Below, piece after piece: positions 10,318-25,300 of a stretch of 64,000 nt of DNA (the stretch's first letter is position 1; every line of letters starts with the position of its first letter). The DNA lies in the NCBI GenBank assembly GCA_900239685.1, contig OENT01000007.1, positions 1 through 64,000 of the forward strand. Reading direction: 5' to 3'. This DNA comes from Rotaria macrura. Taxonomy: Eukaryota; Rotifera; Eurotatoria; Philodinida; Philodinidae. Position numbers and translations under genes: made by a program. The notes below the pieces were generated by a model, which was not told where the DNA came from, did not search any database, and saw only the letters and a list, made by a program, of their open reading frames with translations.

Positions 10318-13300
10318 CTATTGTCGATTATTGTAAGAAAGACAGCAACGAGTATGCAATGATCGAAGTGTTTGAAGACGATTTTGCCATGGCGATATGA
10401 CAAAAGGTATTGGTGATGATGAACGTTGACGAGCTTCAAGTTCACCTTGTTGACATAAACATAATGCTAATATACGAACGTAGGATGCAACATGATCATC
10501 TGCTAGTAAATAATCAATATTTTTTGTCGACATTGAATTAACCATTGAAGAATTTTCTATTTTAATAAAACAAATGAAAAGATGCAATTGAAGGTGAAAT
10601 ATATTTTATCTCTATTGATTTCAATCTGAGTAAAAAATATTTGTCATAAGAGAGTAATTGAAGAGTTTGTTTCTGACTATAAAGATATATGTGTCATATC
10701 GAATTCCTAATTCACATAGATGATTAATATGAAGTATCTCATTGTCCTTAGTTTAGGTAGATACTAAAATTAATTTCTTCAAAGTCAAGATAGACTCGGA
10801 ATAATCACGTATTTGAAGACAATCATTGAAAAGAACTAGGAATCAGTTGAATACATATCTATAGATTTCTATATAATATATAAAAATTGTTTTCTTTAAA
10901 ATGGAACGTATTCGTGTTCCTCAGTAGCATTTATTAGTTAGCGAGAGATGATAAATAGTTCATCACACTGCTCTTTATCTAATGCATTGATCTGTTCAAT
11001 TCTAGAATGTTCCGTAAGAAAAAAAAGGTTAGAAAAGTCTATATATACAAATATGTATTCATGGTATCTTCTAGGTTTCACATTGTGCTTAAGATCGATA
11101 TCTTTTACTTCTATTGTCATACTATTGGAATTTCTTGAAGAGAAAGACAATAACTAGGTAGAAAGTATAATCTGCATTGTTTCATGGCGATGTAGATTTT
11201 AATATTTTCCTAAAAGTGACAGAGCACGCTGGGGTAAATCAATTAAATTTTTCAAAACTTTGTCTTTTTTCTTTAATAACTTTTTTATTTTTCATCGGAT
11301 AAAAAAAATTCCGCTACTAACAGTGTAGAGAAAAGAGTTTTCTATCCAACTGTATGTTTAGCTTTTCAAAACATTTCTCAGGCACAGATCGGCACCGGTT
11401 TTTCTGAACCCAACCTCGGCAGTGATTGATTTACCCCAGATGGAGTAAATCAATGAAATTTTGATCTCGGATGCTCTTAGAAATTTATACTGTGCCTAGT
11501 TCCATTCTATTCCAAATAGTTTGGATTAGTTTAGAATTGTAGAAAAATTTTTTGGCTTTCTGATGATGTGAAAATTTCCCAGTTCAGATTCACAGAACCT
11601 TAAAAACTAAGGTTTCGTGTAATGCAGGTAAAAATATATACAATAATTGATTTACCCCATATGACAAAGTTTTGAAAAATTTAATTGATTTACCCCAGCG
11701 TACTCGAACTTATTGATTTCTATTGTTAAAGAATGAAAATGAACATACGTGTTGCATTTATTTGAGTTCGTCTTTTCAGTCGAATACGAGTAGAACTCGA
11801 ATTTATTTGTGGACAAACTTCGATTGCATATTGACATACTCCGCTCTAAAATAATAACTTTAGAATAAAAGTTTCTTTCTAAAAAAAATTCTATTTATTA
11901 CCTTTAAAGTTTTCATTTCAAATGGATAATCGCTTTCGTTATAGACAATAAGAACACAATCGTTTGCGATTAATTTCTTCTTAAATTCATGATCAGATCG
12001 TGTATTTGGCATCAAAGTTGATGTATGAAATAAGGCTAAATGTCATATAACAACAAAAGAAAATTTTCATGATATTTCCTATCATTTCAATTGACTTACC
12101 TTGATAAATTGAATTTTGCCAAATATAAGCATACTGACCGCAATTATCTGCATTGCTAGCATCTAACAATGGGCAATAAAAATTTTCTTGTTGCAATTCT
12201 TGTATGGATTTTAATCTCGCAAGTGATAGCATAAAATTTTGATATCTTTTTGATGTTTGTATATTTGATAGAATATTTATTTCAGTTATTTCCTATAGAT
12301 TTTTGAAAATAGTTCGTCTTTTATCTATGTATAAAATAATCATTGCGTTTTACTTGGCAAGGATGAATATAGACAACACCAATCTTTGCGACACGTACTG
12401 GTTCTATATTATCCATTGATTCAGCTGATTTACTAGCTTCCTAAAAATGCATACACAATTAATACGAAGAAATAAATAAAGATCTTTCTAGATATCATAC
12501 GGAAGGTACGCGAAGAACCCTTTGAGGGAAATAATTTTCATTGTGACGATTTAACATAATTTCTTCATCTTTTCGACTAAATAAAAATAATATTGCTCGA
12601 AACAAGAATACTTCAAACGAAAAAAAGACTTCATCTCTTACTCGATATTGATAATAATCGATTGAAGTTCATCGTTCAATGCAAGTTCATTGATTGAATT
12701 ATTATTCTGTTCTTGTTGCCAATAGTTAGGAATAGTTTTAATTAATTTTACTTTATCAGCAGCTGAATCATTTATTTTAACCGCTAGAGAATGCAAACAA
12801 AAAAGAAATCCTCATTATTTTCTTCAAATAAAAAGAAAAACAAAGGACATTTCAATCAATGCGAAATTAAACTCAAATATAATTTATTAAATATGAAGGT
12901 ATTATTTGATTTTAAATAATTAATAGCGTGTGTGTGTGTGTGCTTTTTTAGACTTAATTAAGTTTGAGCAACTAAGATAGTATGTATTTCCATGCAGGTT
13001 ACATTTACGATGGATATCTGTTTATTGATTATTCATACGCGTATCAAATGAATGCTATCACTGTCCAACTAACTAACTTAATGTATAACCTGACCTGATC
13101 TTGCAGGAGTGAAACTTTGTGAATATGAAGAGATTCGAAATTCATGAGTTGTACTCACAATTCATAATTACAGAAGTCGTTTTCTCTCTTCATGATTACG
13201 GACGAATTACATAAGAGTAAACAATATCAAACCGATTGAATAGGATTGGTAAGAAAAAAATCGACGACGCTATTATTATTGAATATACAGACCAGAGAGA

Positions 13301-16300
13301 CTTAATCATATGGCTTTTGTAAAATTACTTTCAAATGTATATAGTACTGTTATAAATTATGCAAATCGATGAATTCTTTACAACCATGAAGAGACAATAC
13401 ACAAATGAATGCAGTTGAACTTTTCAATCATGCACGTTATATGTCGCTCACATTTTCAATTAGTCCATACTAGCATTCATTTGATCCACATGTAACCAAT
13501 CTGTTTAGCTTAGTGTATGCTAGTTTCTATTGTTGAAATATAAACGAAAATTCCAATATTTGAATAGTCAAAATTGGATAGGAAATAATTTATCTATGCT
13601 AAATTAATAAGAAATCATTTAGTTCTAAACCAAAAATAAATAAAATGAAACAAAGTATCGAACTTGAATTTCAGTCAAATTTACACGACATTGGTAAAAA
13701 ACAACAACAGAAATAATTGATTCGAACAAATAGAAGTCTAAAAATTAATTTAAACTAACTGATTTTTATTGTACAACCTTCAGAGCATTTCACAAATCAG
13801 AAGAAAATAAAAACGTTCACTTGTCTGCAATACATGTATACATATAGGCACAGGATAACAGGTGTCCCATAATAAATGGTCAACTTTTACACCAATGAAC
13901 GGACTTAGCACTAAGCTATTCTACATTTAGGCATGTTGTTATGTCACGTATTTGGACATGAGCCAACTTGCTCTAGGATAGCATGTCGTCACCAAAAAAG
14001 TTTCCAGACTTATCGAAGAAATGATGAGATTACTTTGTTTCAGTTTTTCTACAGAAACAAGAAAGGTATTTCTCAATGACCCAATCAAACGACAGCATAG
14101 TTTGCATGAAGCAAAAAGAATCGATCTGTCGATCAGTTGGGAATTGTATCACAACAAGAAATAAAAACAATTCGAGATGACCTATCAAAGGTTAAATCAA
14201 TTATGTTTTTCAATGAAACCAAGAATCTAACTACTACATAAAACGTGTTTAATTAGCACGTGGTGATCGAGATCAAGTCTGCAAGAAAACGGTAAACGTC
14301 GATGAACATCGCTTTTGTACTACGTGCCATAACACAGATAGTATTAAAATTTATATCTATGAATGAAAAATATTTTGAATCTATTTTCAAATGTAGTATA
14401 CTACCAATACAAACGAACGATGTCATAAATGTACTTTAGTGAGCACAAACTAAAGGCTAACATTTGTTAGTTGATGATTTTATCGAGACAAACTAGACAA
14501 GGAATGATTGCACAAGAGCAAAGATTAATCAAAACGGATTAAGGCCAACCTTAAACAGAGTTTATTGATCAAAAGAACTGACGGTCTTATAGACCAAACC
14601 TTAACATATCGGATTACTATGAGTTAGATGCTATCTATCTGACTATAAGCGTTGTAAAGAATCGAAAAGAAGATCGTGTATCACTCGTGAGTAGTACTAT
14701 TGCAATATATGAAGTTGACCGAGAAGAAATCTTGAGATTTTTCAAACAAAAGCATCTTCTATGGAGTTATATTTCATGTGTATATTATTAAGAGTGACGT
14801 ATAATGCATCGACTAATTTTTTTGATTTGAAAATATATTATTGAAATCAGAAGTATAGATGTGAAATATTGATTATGGAGTGCCGATAACCAATTACTTT
14901 AGTTCTAGAGCTGAACATTGTAGTTTAATTAAATGTGAAGAAAGAACAGCAATGTTTAACATGTATTTCTACTTTATTTTTCTTGTAGATAAATTGATTT
15001 CATTTCTGATATGTATCAACCAAAATCAAAAATAAATCTCGTCCATTGTGTAAGAAACAAAATACTATTACCTTCAAACCAATGAAATTTGTCGTTTTTC
15101 GTATGAATAATTCCTGATGCTGCTGATAAATTAATAGTCAAAAGTGTCTTGGTGCTTGTAAGTGAACGAACAGTGACTGCGATCCATAGATTTCTTTCAT
15201 TGAACAATGATCGATTTGTATCTAATTCTATTATTGTAAATGAGAAAAAATAATTTAGTTACAAATGATATTCATGTATAAGTTTATTTGAATGAGAAAA
15301 ACAAACGAAACCTAATGGTCGAATATGAAGATCATCTTGACATGTTGTTAAAATTTGTACATCTCTTTTCTTTCGAGAATTTTGTTTATTGCCATCTGTA
15401 TATCGTCGATAACGATTTTTCATCGTATCATCATAATCATGTGTTAAATTAGTTAGATACTCTCTCGATTGATTTATTTGATGAAAATCATATGATTTTA
15501 TTTCATAAACAAGTTTTTCATCAGCTAACCAACTATTATTTAAATGATGACGACGTACTTCACGTGGTAATAAAATTAAAACTGTATTTGGAATATTAAA
15601 TTCATACAAATGATCATTTACATAGTTTATTGTTATGCGTATTAATTCATCATTCAATTTTTTCAACGGATTATTACTATCTTCATTATTACTTCTTTGT
15701 GATGGTTGCTGTGATGTTGCCACATCTAATATTGTCATTTTACGTCTAACAAGATCATTATAATGTTGATCATCGTTTAGCGACGATAATGAACCTGAAC
15801 GTTGTAAACGTGCAGGTCGTTCGAGTAATATCGAATCGTCACCATCGGGAAACGATGTGTGTTGTAATGACTAAAGAAAACACAAAACAAAATTTATTCG
15901 TTTGCTAAATAATGTTAGTAATAAGTTATCATGCATACACACATTAGAGACGAAATTTAGAGATGCAGAAATTATGATCTGTCTTCATTACAGATATGAT
16001 ACAATCGTTAAGAACGGTTCATCACCGATCATGATAAACATTATTGATAGAAGGTTACGATTCTTATATAGGTGACATCTCATAATGTTATATGAACTTC
16101 TTCCTTACTATAAATCTACAGGAATGCTTAAATGAAACGATAACACAGAAATGTGTCTGAAAATAGATCGAATAAAACTATATTCTTGTAATACGTGACA
16201 AAAACTGCATCATATTTGATGTTTTTACTGCTACGAAGGCATTAACCACGAAAAAGAAATTTTCTTTTCAATGCAATAAACTCACTCGAAGTATAAAATT

Positions 16301-19300
16301 TGAATAAGATCGACGTTCATCCATTGATAATTGATTAAAATAAAAACATAGTATTGTATGTGATAGTAAAAGATTATTTGCTGTTTGACACTGATATTGA
16401 TTTATAATACCAATTAAAATTTGAAAGAAATAAGCCATCGATACTGTATCATTGTAGTTTTCAAATAAAAGATCTAAGAAAATAAATAAATATAGAAATA
16501 TATGTTTGTATTGTATGATACCGTCACGATTAAACATACTCATTAAAAATTCGAGAATTATTTGGGATATAGAAATGTCATAATTTAATTTCTTAGTTAA
16601 ACCTAAAATAATTTGTGGAATATATGGTTTGATTTCATTGCGAAGATTAAATAAACATATGATAAAAGCTTCAATGGCAGTAGTAATAAAATAAGACTTG
16701 GACGACTTCAATGCTTCGATAAAATAATCCATTAGATTGTTTATGTTTGAAATTTGATTTTTATAACACGTACAAATAATTAAACAATTGAATGATAATG
16801 ATGAATTTTTCTGAATTAAATCATCAAGGGCCTACAAAAACAGATCAAAGTGAAAAATTAGATATTTATTCATGTTCATATTATTCGTTAGTTTATACTC
16901 AAGAAATTTTATATTAGGATTTTTCTGTTTCATAATTCTCAATAATTAATGACCTTCAAGAATTTCTTCGTTCTTTTGTTGATTACTTACTTTTCCTATA
17001 AGTAATGTTGTTAATTGATCGATATTTATATGACTTAGATGAACTATTGATTGTTCTTTGAGAAAATTGCACAAACTTTGCAATATTACATCAGTGACAT
17101 CAGGTGATTCCTACAATATACGAAAATATCCATCAATTACAGATATATCATAGATCGAATAGTGTATCGATAATTTAAAAACGCATATAAAATCCAATAT
17201 CTACAATCTATCCAGGTCATTGACATTTCGTAGAACGAGCAGTTTCCTGTAAATATTTCCGTTGTTCATGTAGAAATATAGGTGAAATTCTTAGTATATA
17301 CATTCATTTTTAACAAGAACTCAGTAAAACCTATTATCCATTTCAAAAAAGAAGGCCGTTTTGAAATGGATAATAGTTCGTATATCTTCAGATGTAATTA
17401 TAACATATGTATGGTGAGCTTCTTCACAATAAATCTTGTATTTTAGAGCGGCAAGAAGTTTATCATTCGATTCAAACCTCTTTTTGCACTCGTTTCATTT
17501 ATTAATATGGAACACAATCATCGATGAAAAAGTGTAACAATCTCTACAATCACATTATTGAACTTCGAGTGATACTCCTATACGATCAATATTTGATTAT
17601 TAACGAAATAGATTAGAAAATGGCAAAACTTTGTAGATGAGATAAGAAAATGATTTTGTACTCATTGTCTGGTCTTAAGACTGATCCTTGTTTGACGTTT
17701 CGAAGCAATAATCAAAAACATTGAATGCTATTTTTCTTAAATGATTTTCTTGTAAAATGTAAAGCGTATACTTAGTATTTTTCAATATTTCCAAGAGACA
17801 AAATCAATCGATTCAAGGATTCAAGAAATCTCAATAAGCGACAAAAACGTTTATATTGTTACATTGTTTGGCCGACTAATACATCAGAAAACAAAACATC
17901 TCTGATGACTATAAAAACGTTACTGAATTTGATTTCAATCACAGAAATGGCAAGTCATTACAAGATTTAATAGACACGAGACTTTCGTAACGATGTGAAA
18001 ATCATTTTCTTTTTTAAAAATGATACGTCATGATGTGAATGTAAACTAGGTCTACAATCGCTTTTCTCCAATTCGAAAAATAAACAATGATAGAATATCA
18101 TACGCATTTCAACCAATCGATCATGTTCGATAAATAATCACAAAGATCAAGGTGATGATTGCCATTCTCGTTCAACTTTTTATCAATACTGGCGCTTAAA
18201 AGAAAGAAAAAAAATGACATTCTCTAGTTCTTTCTTATTATTTCAGAATTGTATTTTCAAACCAATATGTTCCGTAGATAGTTGTGTCCGTTTCATTTAA
18301 ATACATTCCAATACACGAATCTGATGAACGCATGCGAATATTTAACAATGATTGCCATATAAACTTGCGTATTTTAGTTTGTGTGCATGATACTACTTTT
18401 GGATAATGGGAAAAAAATTGTTCGATAAAAAATTTCAATATCAATGAACAATGATTGAACGATGTTAAACGTGTATATGTTAAATTATTCTCAAAAAGTA
18501 AAGACATTTGTTCTAGTATATATTCCATTAATGGTCGATGTATTGAATCAATTGACGAGATATACGTGCAATCTTGTCCATAAATCTAAGTAGAAAGAAA
18601 AAACAAAAGTTCTCTATGTGAATTGAAAATGAATCTTAGTTTTATCTATATATTGAAAATAGAATTGATTCTTGAATTCGTTAAGAAGACGAATGATCTG
18701 GGCATCTCTATGTTCGAATTTTTCCTTTCTATAAATTCAGATCAATTTACTTTCATTCTTTTTATGAGTAATTCTTTTATTTGGAGAGAAAACAAAGAAG
18801 TACATTTGTTAGTCTATAGTAGGAGCAACAGATCGCTTTCTTTTTCTTTATTTACCGCTTCGAGTATTTTATAACAATATTCAGCAATATTTGAATTGAT
18901 TGAATGATCCGATAGAAAATGTTCAAATATTGATTTGATCGCACTTCGTTTCATCAGTGCATGTTTACTGAGAAAATCGTTTTCACTTATTGAATTTAAA
19001 TCAACATTGATTAAATTTTCCAATGTTTCAAGTATAATACGACCAATATTTGTCACCTAATTTAAATAGAAAAAATAATATCGTAAAGAATTATTTTATA
19101 GATCTTCTAGGATATCGTTACTATACTTGTCGGTATCATGTAGATTTTTTCTCTTTTTTATGCTATGTAATCAGAATCGATGAATATTTGCAGCAAACTT
19201 AATTTTTTTATTAAGAAAATTTTCAATGAACACTGCTACTTGACAAATCTTTATACATCTCGTGACTTTGTTGTGGATTTCGAAAGAAAAAGATGTATAC

Positions 19301-22300
19301 AATGGATCATGTGCATTTTTTAAATATATCTAATGCTCAATAGAAGACAGAAAAGTTAAGTTAACCTTTATGTGAAAACTCACAATGACACATCAAGAAT
19401 AAAATAGATGACTCAGTCTATAAAAATCCTCAGCATGATGCTTGATTGATCTCCATGCAGCATTATAATTTTCTTCAGATACGTCCATTAGACCACTGTA
19501 GCACATTCAGCAGAGAAAAACGAGTTACTTATTATGCAATGCTTCCGAAATAGTTGGCAAATTAATCTTAAATCATTTGGAGGAGGATATAATACTAAGT
19601 TGAATAAAACGTACACGAATAGATGAATCTCTTTCTTTTTATTGAATATATATAGAAATTTTAACAGTTCAATCGTATTGTCCCAAGTAGTTATGATTAA
19701 TGTCAACTATCTCTATCGTGCAATGAAAGTATAGTTGATTTTTGAAGATGACTTACGCTCAAGCTAGAATAGCAAAAAGAAATTACACGTTTGAATCTAC
19801 ACGAGTATGTCCTTTCGTACCACTGATTATCAGAAGTATACTTATCGTATTTCTTTGTTCTTGAAACTTATTTTTAATAGTCATCATATGAAGAGAATAA
19901 TACTATTATTCTGTACGAGCAGATGCTCTCTCTCTATGATAATTAAGACTCACGTCAGTTCGAATCTTTTACATAACTATAATTGAATGTTCTTGTTTTT
20001 ATTTCTTGTTTTGACAAATATTCTCGACTACTTGTTTGTTGTCACTATATTCGTTTTAGTACGAAATCTTTTCAGAATCATGAAGTAAACTCAGCTGACA
20101 TGAATGATCTAGGCGTGCAAGTGTTGCCTAACACATTATAGTATTGAAACGTATGCCATCAATGAATACCCTTCAGCAAAGTAATTTTATTAAGATTTTT
20201 TATCATCGAAACATCTGTGAGCCTATCGTGATAAGACAAAAGAAATTATTTGACTATATTCACCTGGTCGGTCATTTTAAACCATAGATATTTATCTAAT
20301 ACCGTTGTTAATACATCAACACGGGTTGTAACGGATTCATTAGAATTTCTATATTTAAAATATCCAATAGTAAAATAAGTTTGACTATGTCTAATGTCTT
20401 TTTTTTAATAATATTTACAAAATGATATGATCAATAAGTTGTTTTAATGCCGATGACCATTCACGATTATTTGGTCGAACTAGATGTAACAATTTCGTAC
20501 ATGACTCCTTAATCATTTGTTCGCGAAGTGGAGTTCTCTAATAGAATGAATCGAAAGAAAAAGAACATCATGTCTTTTGTTTTTATTTTCGAAGAAAATT
20601 TTCTAACCGTTATCGATGTCAAACGTTTAATATCATATAAATGTGCTACCATAGTATGTGGTAAACAGCATAGTTGACTGGCTAGATCTTCAAAAGCATT
20701 TAAACAATCTTCATAAAGATTTCGTGTTGCTACGGTGGATTTTTGATCACTCTTTAAACAAAAGTATTTTTTAATCTTACAGACAAAAGAAAATTAAAAA
20801 AGTACGACTAAAAAACATTTTGCCTACAAATAAATGTTGATAACAAATTCTCATGATTTCATCCATCATTTTCCATATAGTTATACCAAATAATTTTAAA
20901 GCACATGTATCATTTTTATCATTGATTGATTTTAGAAATTGTTTGAAATGTATAAGTATAAGATTAACATTTTGACGTTTCATGAATATTTGATGAAGAA
21001 TTGTTAACCAACATAATGGTAATTGTTGTATTCGATTGAGAAAACATTTCCCATGTATGGTGTCATCATTTGATAATTGTACATGATGTTGATTTTTCGA
21101 ACGATATTGATGAATATCTATTAATGTTTGTGTTAATACAAATACTAATGTGGATAGTGGATCAATATCATTGTTGATGGGACATTCTAATCTAAACAAG
21201 ACAGCGGAATCAATGATAGATAAATGAAGAAATTCTTCTACCTTTCAACAATTATTCCACATAGAACAGAAATAACTGATATACTATGCCATTGAGCTTT
21301 AGCTAAATGGTTTGTGATTAACTAATGACAAGAAAAAGAAAAGCAATAATCATAATTAAAGTTCTAGGCTAGACAAAGAATGTAAAATATTTTGAAAGAA
21401 GAAGGATACAAAAGCAGAGATGAATTCGAAATTATTCATCTAGCTTAGTAAGAACCGATGTATGACATGAATATGAGATGTTAATAGATCTTTGAAAATA
21501 TTCTATCTTACAAAAGTCGGGATTAGCAAAAAATTTGAATATTGATCTAGAAGTTGTTCCATGCTGCACTTTTATTTCGATTAATACTGAGAAAAAAAAA
21601 CAACTATAGATATGTGTGAGATGTTCTGGTTTTTTTTGTCGAATTTAAATCGAGTGCAGTTCAACAACAATGAACTGTAATTGTAAAAAACAATGAACGC
21701 ATACAACGAATTCATGGATGTGTTTGAATGTAACAACAATTGATTGGTTAATTATGGACGTACATCGAAATCACATGTTAAACACGAATGAATATTCGAG
21801 TAAATTCAACAAGTTGAATAGAACGTTGATGATATGTTGGTATGAAGAATATTTATGTGAATATTCTAGTCAAAAAAATATTAATCTTCCTGATAAATTT
21901 TAAAAAATCTAAGTAGAACTTAAATAAAGTTCATTCGTATACAAACGAAGGGTTTAGCGAGTCTATTTTTATTTTCATGAAAGTCAAAATTACAGTGCAT
22001 GAGAGTGAATAATCGTTTCTCTTTCTACATGATAATAATTTCAAAAGTTGCATCAGTGTAAGTATCGCAATATCCAAAAGGTGCAAAAAAAAATATATTT
22101 TTTTTTATCATGGCTGTTCACGATGAAGTTTGCATAAACATTGATGAAGCAATGATCTTTGATTTAAATGTAAACACGTACATTTCCTCCAATAAATGTC
22201 AAAAATGTACAAAGAAGAATAAACTCTGCAGTCACGTTATTTGTTTTTTGCTTCGGCAAATCTTCGTATAGGCATATAGAAACCTACGTACATCATATAC

Positions 22301-25300
22301 CCTATTTAGTAATGTGAATACAGATAGAGTTTATGGTGAATGCCGTACTTACGGAACGATCCATGTATCTAATGATTGAAGTCTGCAGAGAATGTTGCAG
22401 AATACGTACTTGTTCACAGATATTTCCTATTGATGATGATTTTAAATGAAGAGCAACTGTGACATCACAATATGTGATATAAAGTAAACTCGCCAAGTTT
22501 TTACTATTTTTATCAGAGAAAAATACTTATACAGAAAACCAAATAGCACTCAAATGATTGCTCAAATCTACATGGCTAATTCATGATTGATATCTGATGA
22601 CAAGTTTACATCACTATCTCATTAACTTTCAAAAGTTCGAAAAACTCAATCATACCCGATAAGAGATTATTTGACAAACGAATAGAAAACAATCTACTTG
22701 CATCGAGCATAAACAATTCTATTGACTGAAAGAATGATTCTCTTGTAAACACAAAACAACCAAAAGAAATGTCAGATAGAACTTTCTAAAGCTATCTACA
22801 CTGTCTTACGTCAAAGAGCAATACACTGTACCTATTCGAAAACGTTTCCAACTTAAAGCATGAGTATTAGGAACTTTTTAGAACCTATACTAAAATCCTC
22901 TACATCGCTTTAGTCTTTGGCAAAACTGTTCGAATTAAGCATTCGAAGAAACGTAAATGTTCATAGAGGAGCCAGGAAAATCGACGATGTTCAGTATATT
23001 TCTCTGAACGAGAAACATAAGACTACAGTAACTACAATTCAATAGGAAAAATAAGATACTTGATCATCTTGTCACAACGAACACAACAGAGCGCATTCAA
23101 CACACTGGTGCATCATCACATTATCTGGTTTCGAATTCAGATCGTATTTCTCCGAAAAAATGCGTTCATTTATTATTTATCTAAATGACCTTCTTTCATT
23201 TCTCTTTAGCGATTGTATGTCATCTTTATAAATGACACAGTGTGTATGGCGAGGAATCAAAGCTTATATGGATTTCGTTCTGAGTGTTTATAACCTCTAG
23301 CAACGTTAAGTTAATTATTTTGAAAACTGGATTGTGTAGAAGTACATATTTTTTATGTTTTTTTCTTGTCTTTTGGCTAAAGATACTAATCAAATATTTA
23401 CAAATGCATTTTAAAGAATCAACTGATTCTAATAAAAAAAAGTAGTCATAAAGATTAATTTGTAATCCTATGTGGGAGATGATGAAAATATCACCATAGT
23501 TGGGCTGTTTCGAGGAATGTGGCTTTTGTTTTCATGATGAGAACACTAGTTTGTACAATATAGAAAACCACAATATCAACAAGAAACGAGAAAAGTCAAC
23601 ATACTTGCAGTAATTCCGTATTTATTCCAGGTGAAAATGTATATTTATCATGTAGATCGACAATATTCTGAATGAAATAATGAATTAATGATGTATTTAA
23701 AACGTGATGATCGATAATCCATGATAGAAAGTCAACCGATTTCTAGTAAATACATTTGAAAAAAATCGTTTTCTTCTTTAACGTCATGTCTATATATTTG
23801 TCTTCTACTACTTTGATTGTTGTTTGATTTAAACCATGATTAAGATTTGTTGTATCATCATCATCACGATTCAAATGACGAAAGATCTGTTCGAAAATCA
23901 AAGTTAATTCATCATTTCGTAAATGATAGCTCGTTATTATTAATTCTTTCAATGTTCGATAGGCTTGATTATTTCGAGTCATTGGACCTATAAGAAGTCC
24001 ATTGATAAGTTGAATTAGAAGACGAACTAAATGTAAAGGTAAAAAAACAAACAAACATGTCTATCTTATATATAATGAAAATAACAATCATCAATAAATA
24101 CTTCGTAGACGATCATCAACAAGATCCATTCTTTTACCACTATCCGTTAATAAATAAAAACATTCGAGCCTAAATTTTTATGAAATAGTCAATAATGATT
24201 CTAAGCAATGAAAATTGGTAATTTTTGTGTTTACCATAATCCTGCATCATTGTCATTGTCGATTTTATATCGAACCAGAAAATCAAACGAAAGCCATAAA
24301 TTGAAGAATCGCCTTTTTAATTGCTTGAATAGATCAAGAGAGAGAAAATGAATTTCAAAGTACTCATTCAAGTTGTTTTTTAGACTTTCTTCATTGTAAC
24401 ATGGATTTCTTTCTACACCTCATTTATTTTTATTCAATTTGTTCTTCATCTGACAATCATTTAGACAATACTTGCATCTACTGATTAATTATTTCTATGT
24501 ATAAATAAATATAAGTTCTTCTTGAACTTTACCGAATATAAGGCATCATTGTTTTCCTATTCATACGGTAATTCATCTTTTCAACATGATAAATCTGATT
24601 AATAGATGTTTGAGCAGCAATTTAAATCATGTTATACGGTTTATGAGTACTTTTCTTGATGTAATGGATATTAATCAATATGAAATAGAAGATGTAACAT
24701 GAATTATGATGAGGAACTCCAACCGAGTAACAAATCGAAGTAGAAAAATACACAAATTTACGAATGATCAGTAGAAAATCATTTAATTAATGTTAATTTC
24801 AATTTCATTGAAAGGGTTGTCAACTACAAACATATCAGAATTGTACTATTGATTATCTTCGTTCTCAACTTAGCTCTAATTCATTCAAACGTTGTCCATC
24901 GAATAATTTACGTAGACGATCGAATAAAACCAAAAAATTTTCCGCTTTAAATCGATTCAACAGTGAAAAGTTGCAATCCAACGAAAACATAGTTGTTCAT
25001 ATATCTATATTATGCAATGCTTCTTAGTTCTTTTGTTTTGAGCAGATAAAAGTTTCGTCAATTACTTGTTCTATTGAACAAGATCGACAGTAAAAATCCA
25101 ATATGACTAGATCGCACTATCGACAACAAATTATACAAATGAAACTAGTAGTATGTCACATACGAATACAAGATTACTCATGTAGTTGATGTGAGTGTAT
25201 AATGCACACTCAGTGCTGTGTTTAATCATAAAACAAATATAGTAGAACCACGAACAGTCAAAAGATTCGTGACAAAACAAAACTTAATATTAAGCTCAAC

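Noticed and set aside
13850-14340. Possible transposon remnant in the long TSC2 intron (GGTGTCCCATAATAAATGG start)
   Set aside because: The start resembles a mariner-type end, but I could not find a matching inverted end or a transposase motif; too weak to annotate.
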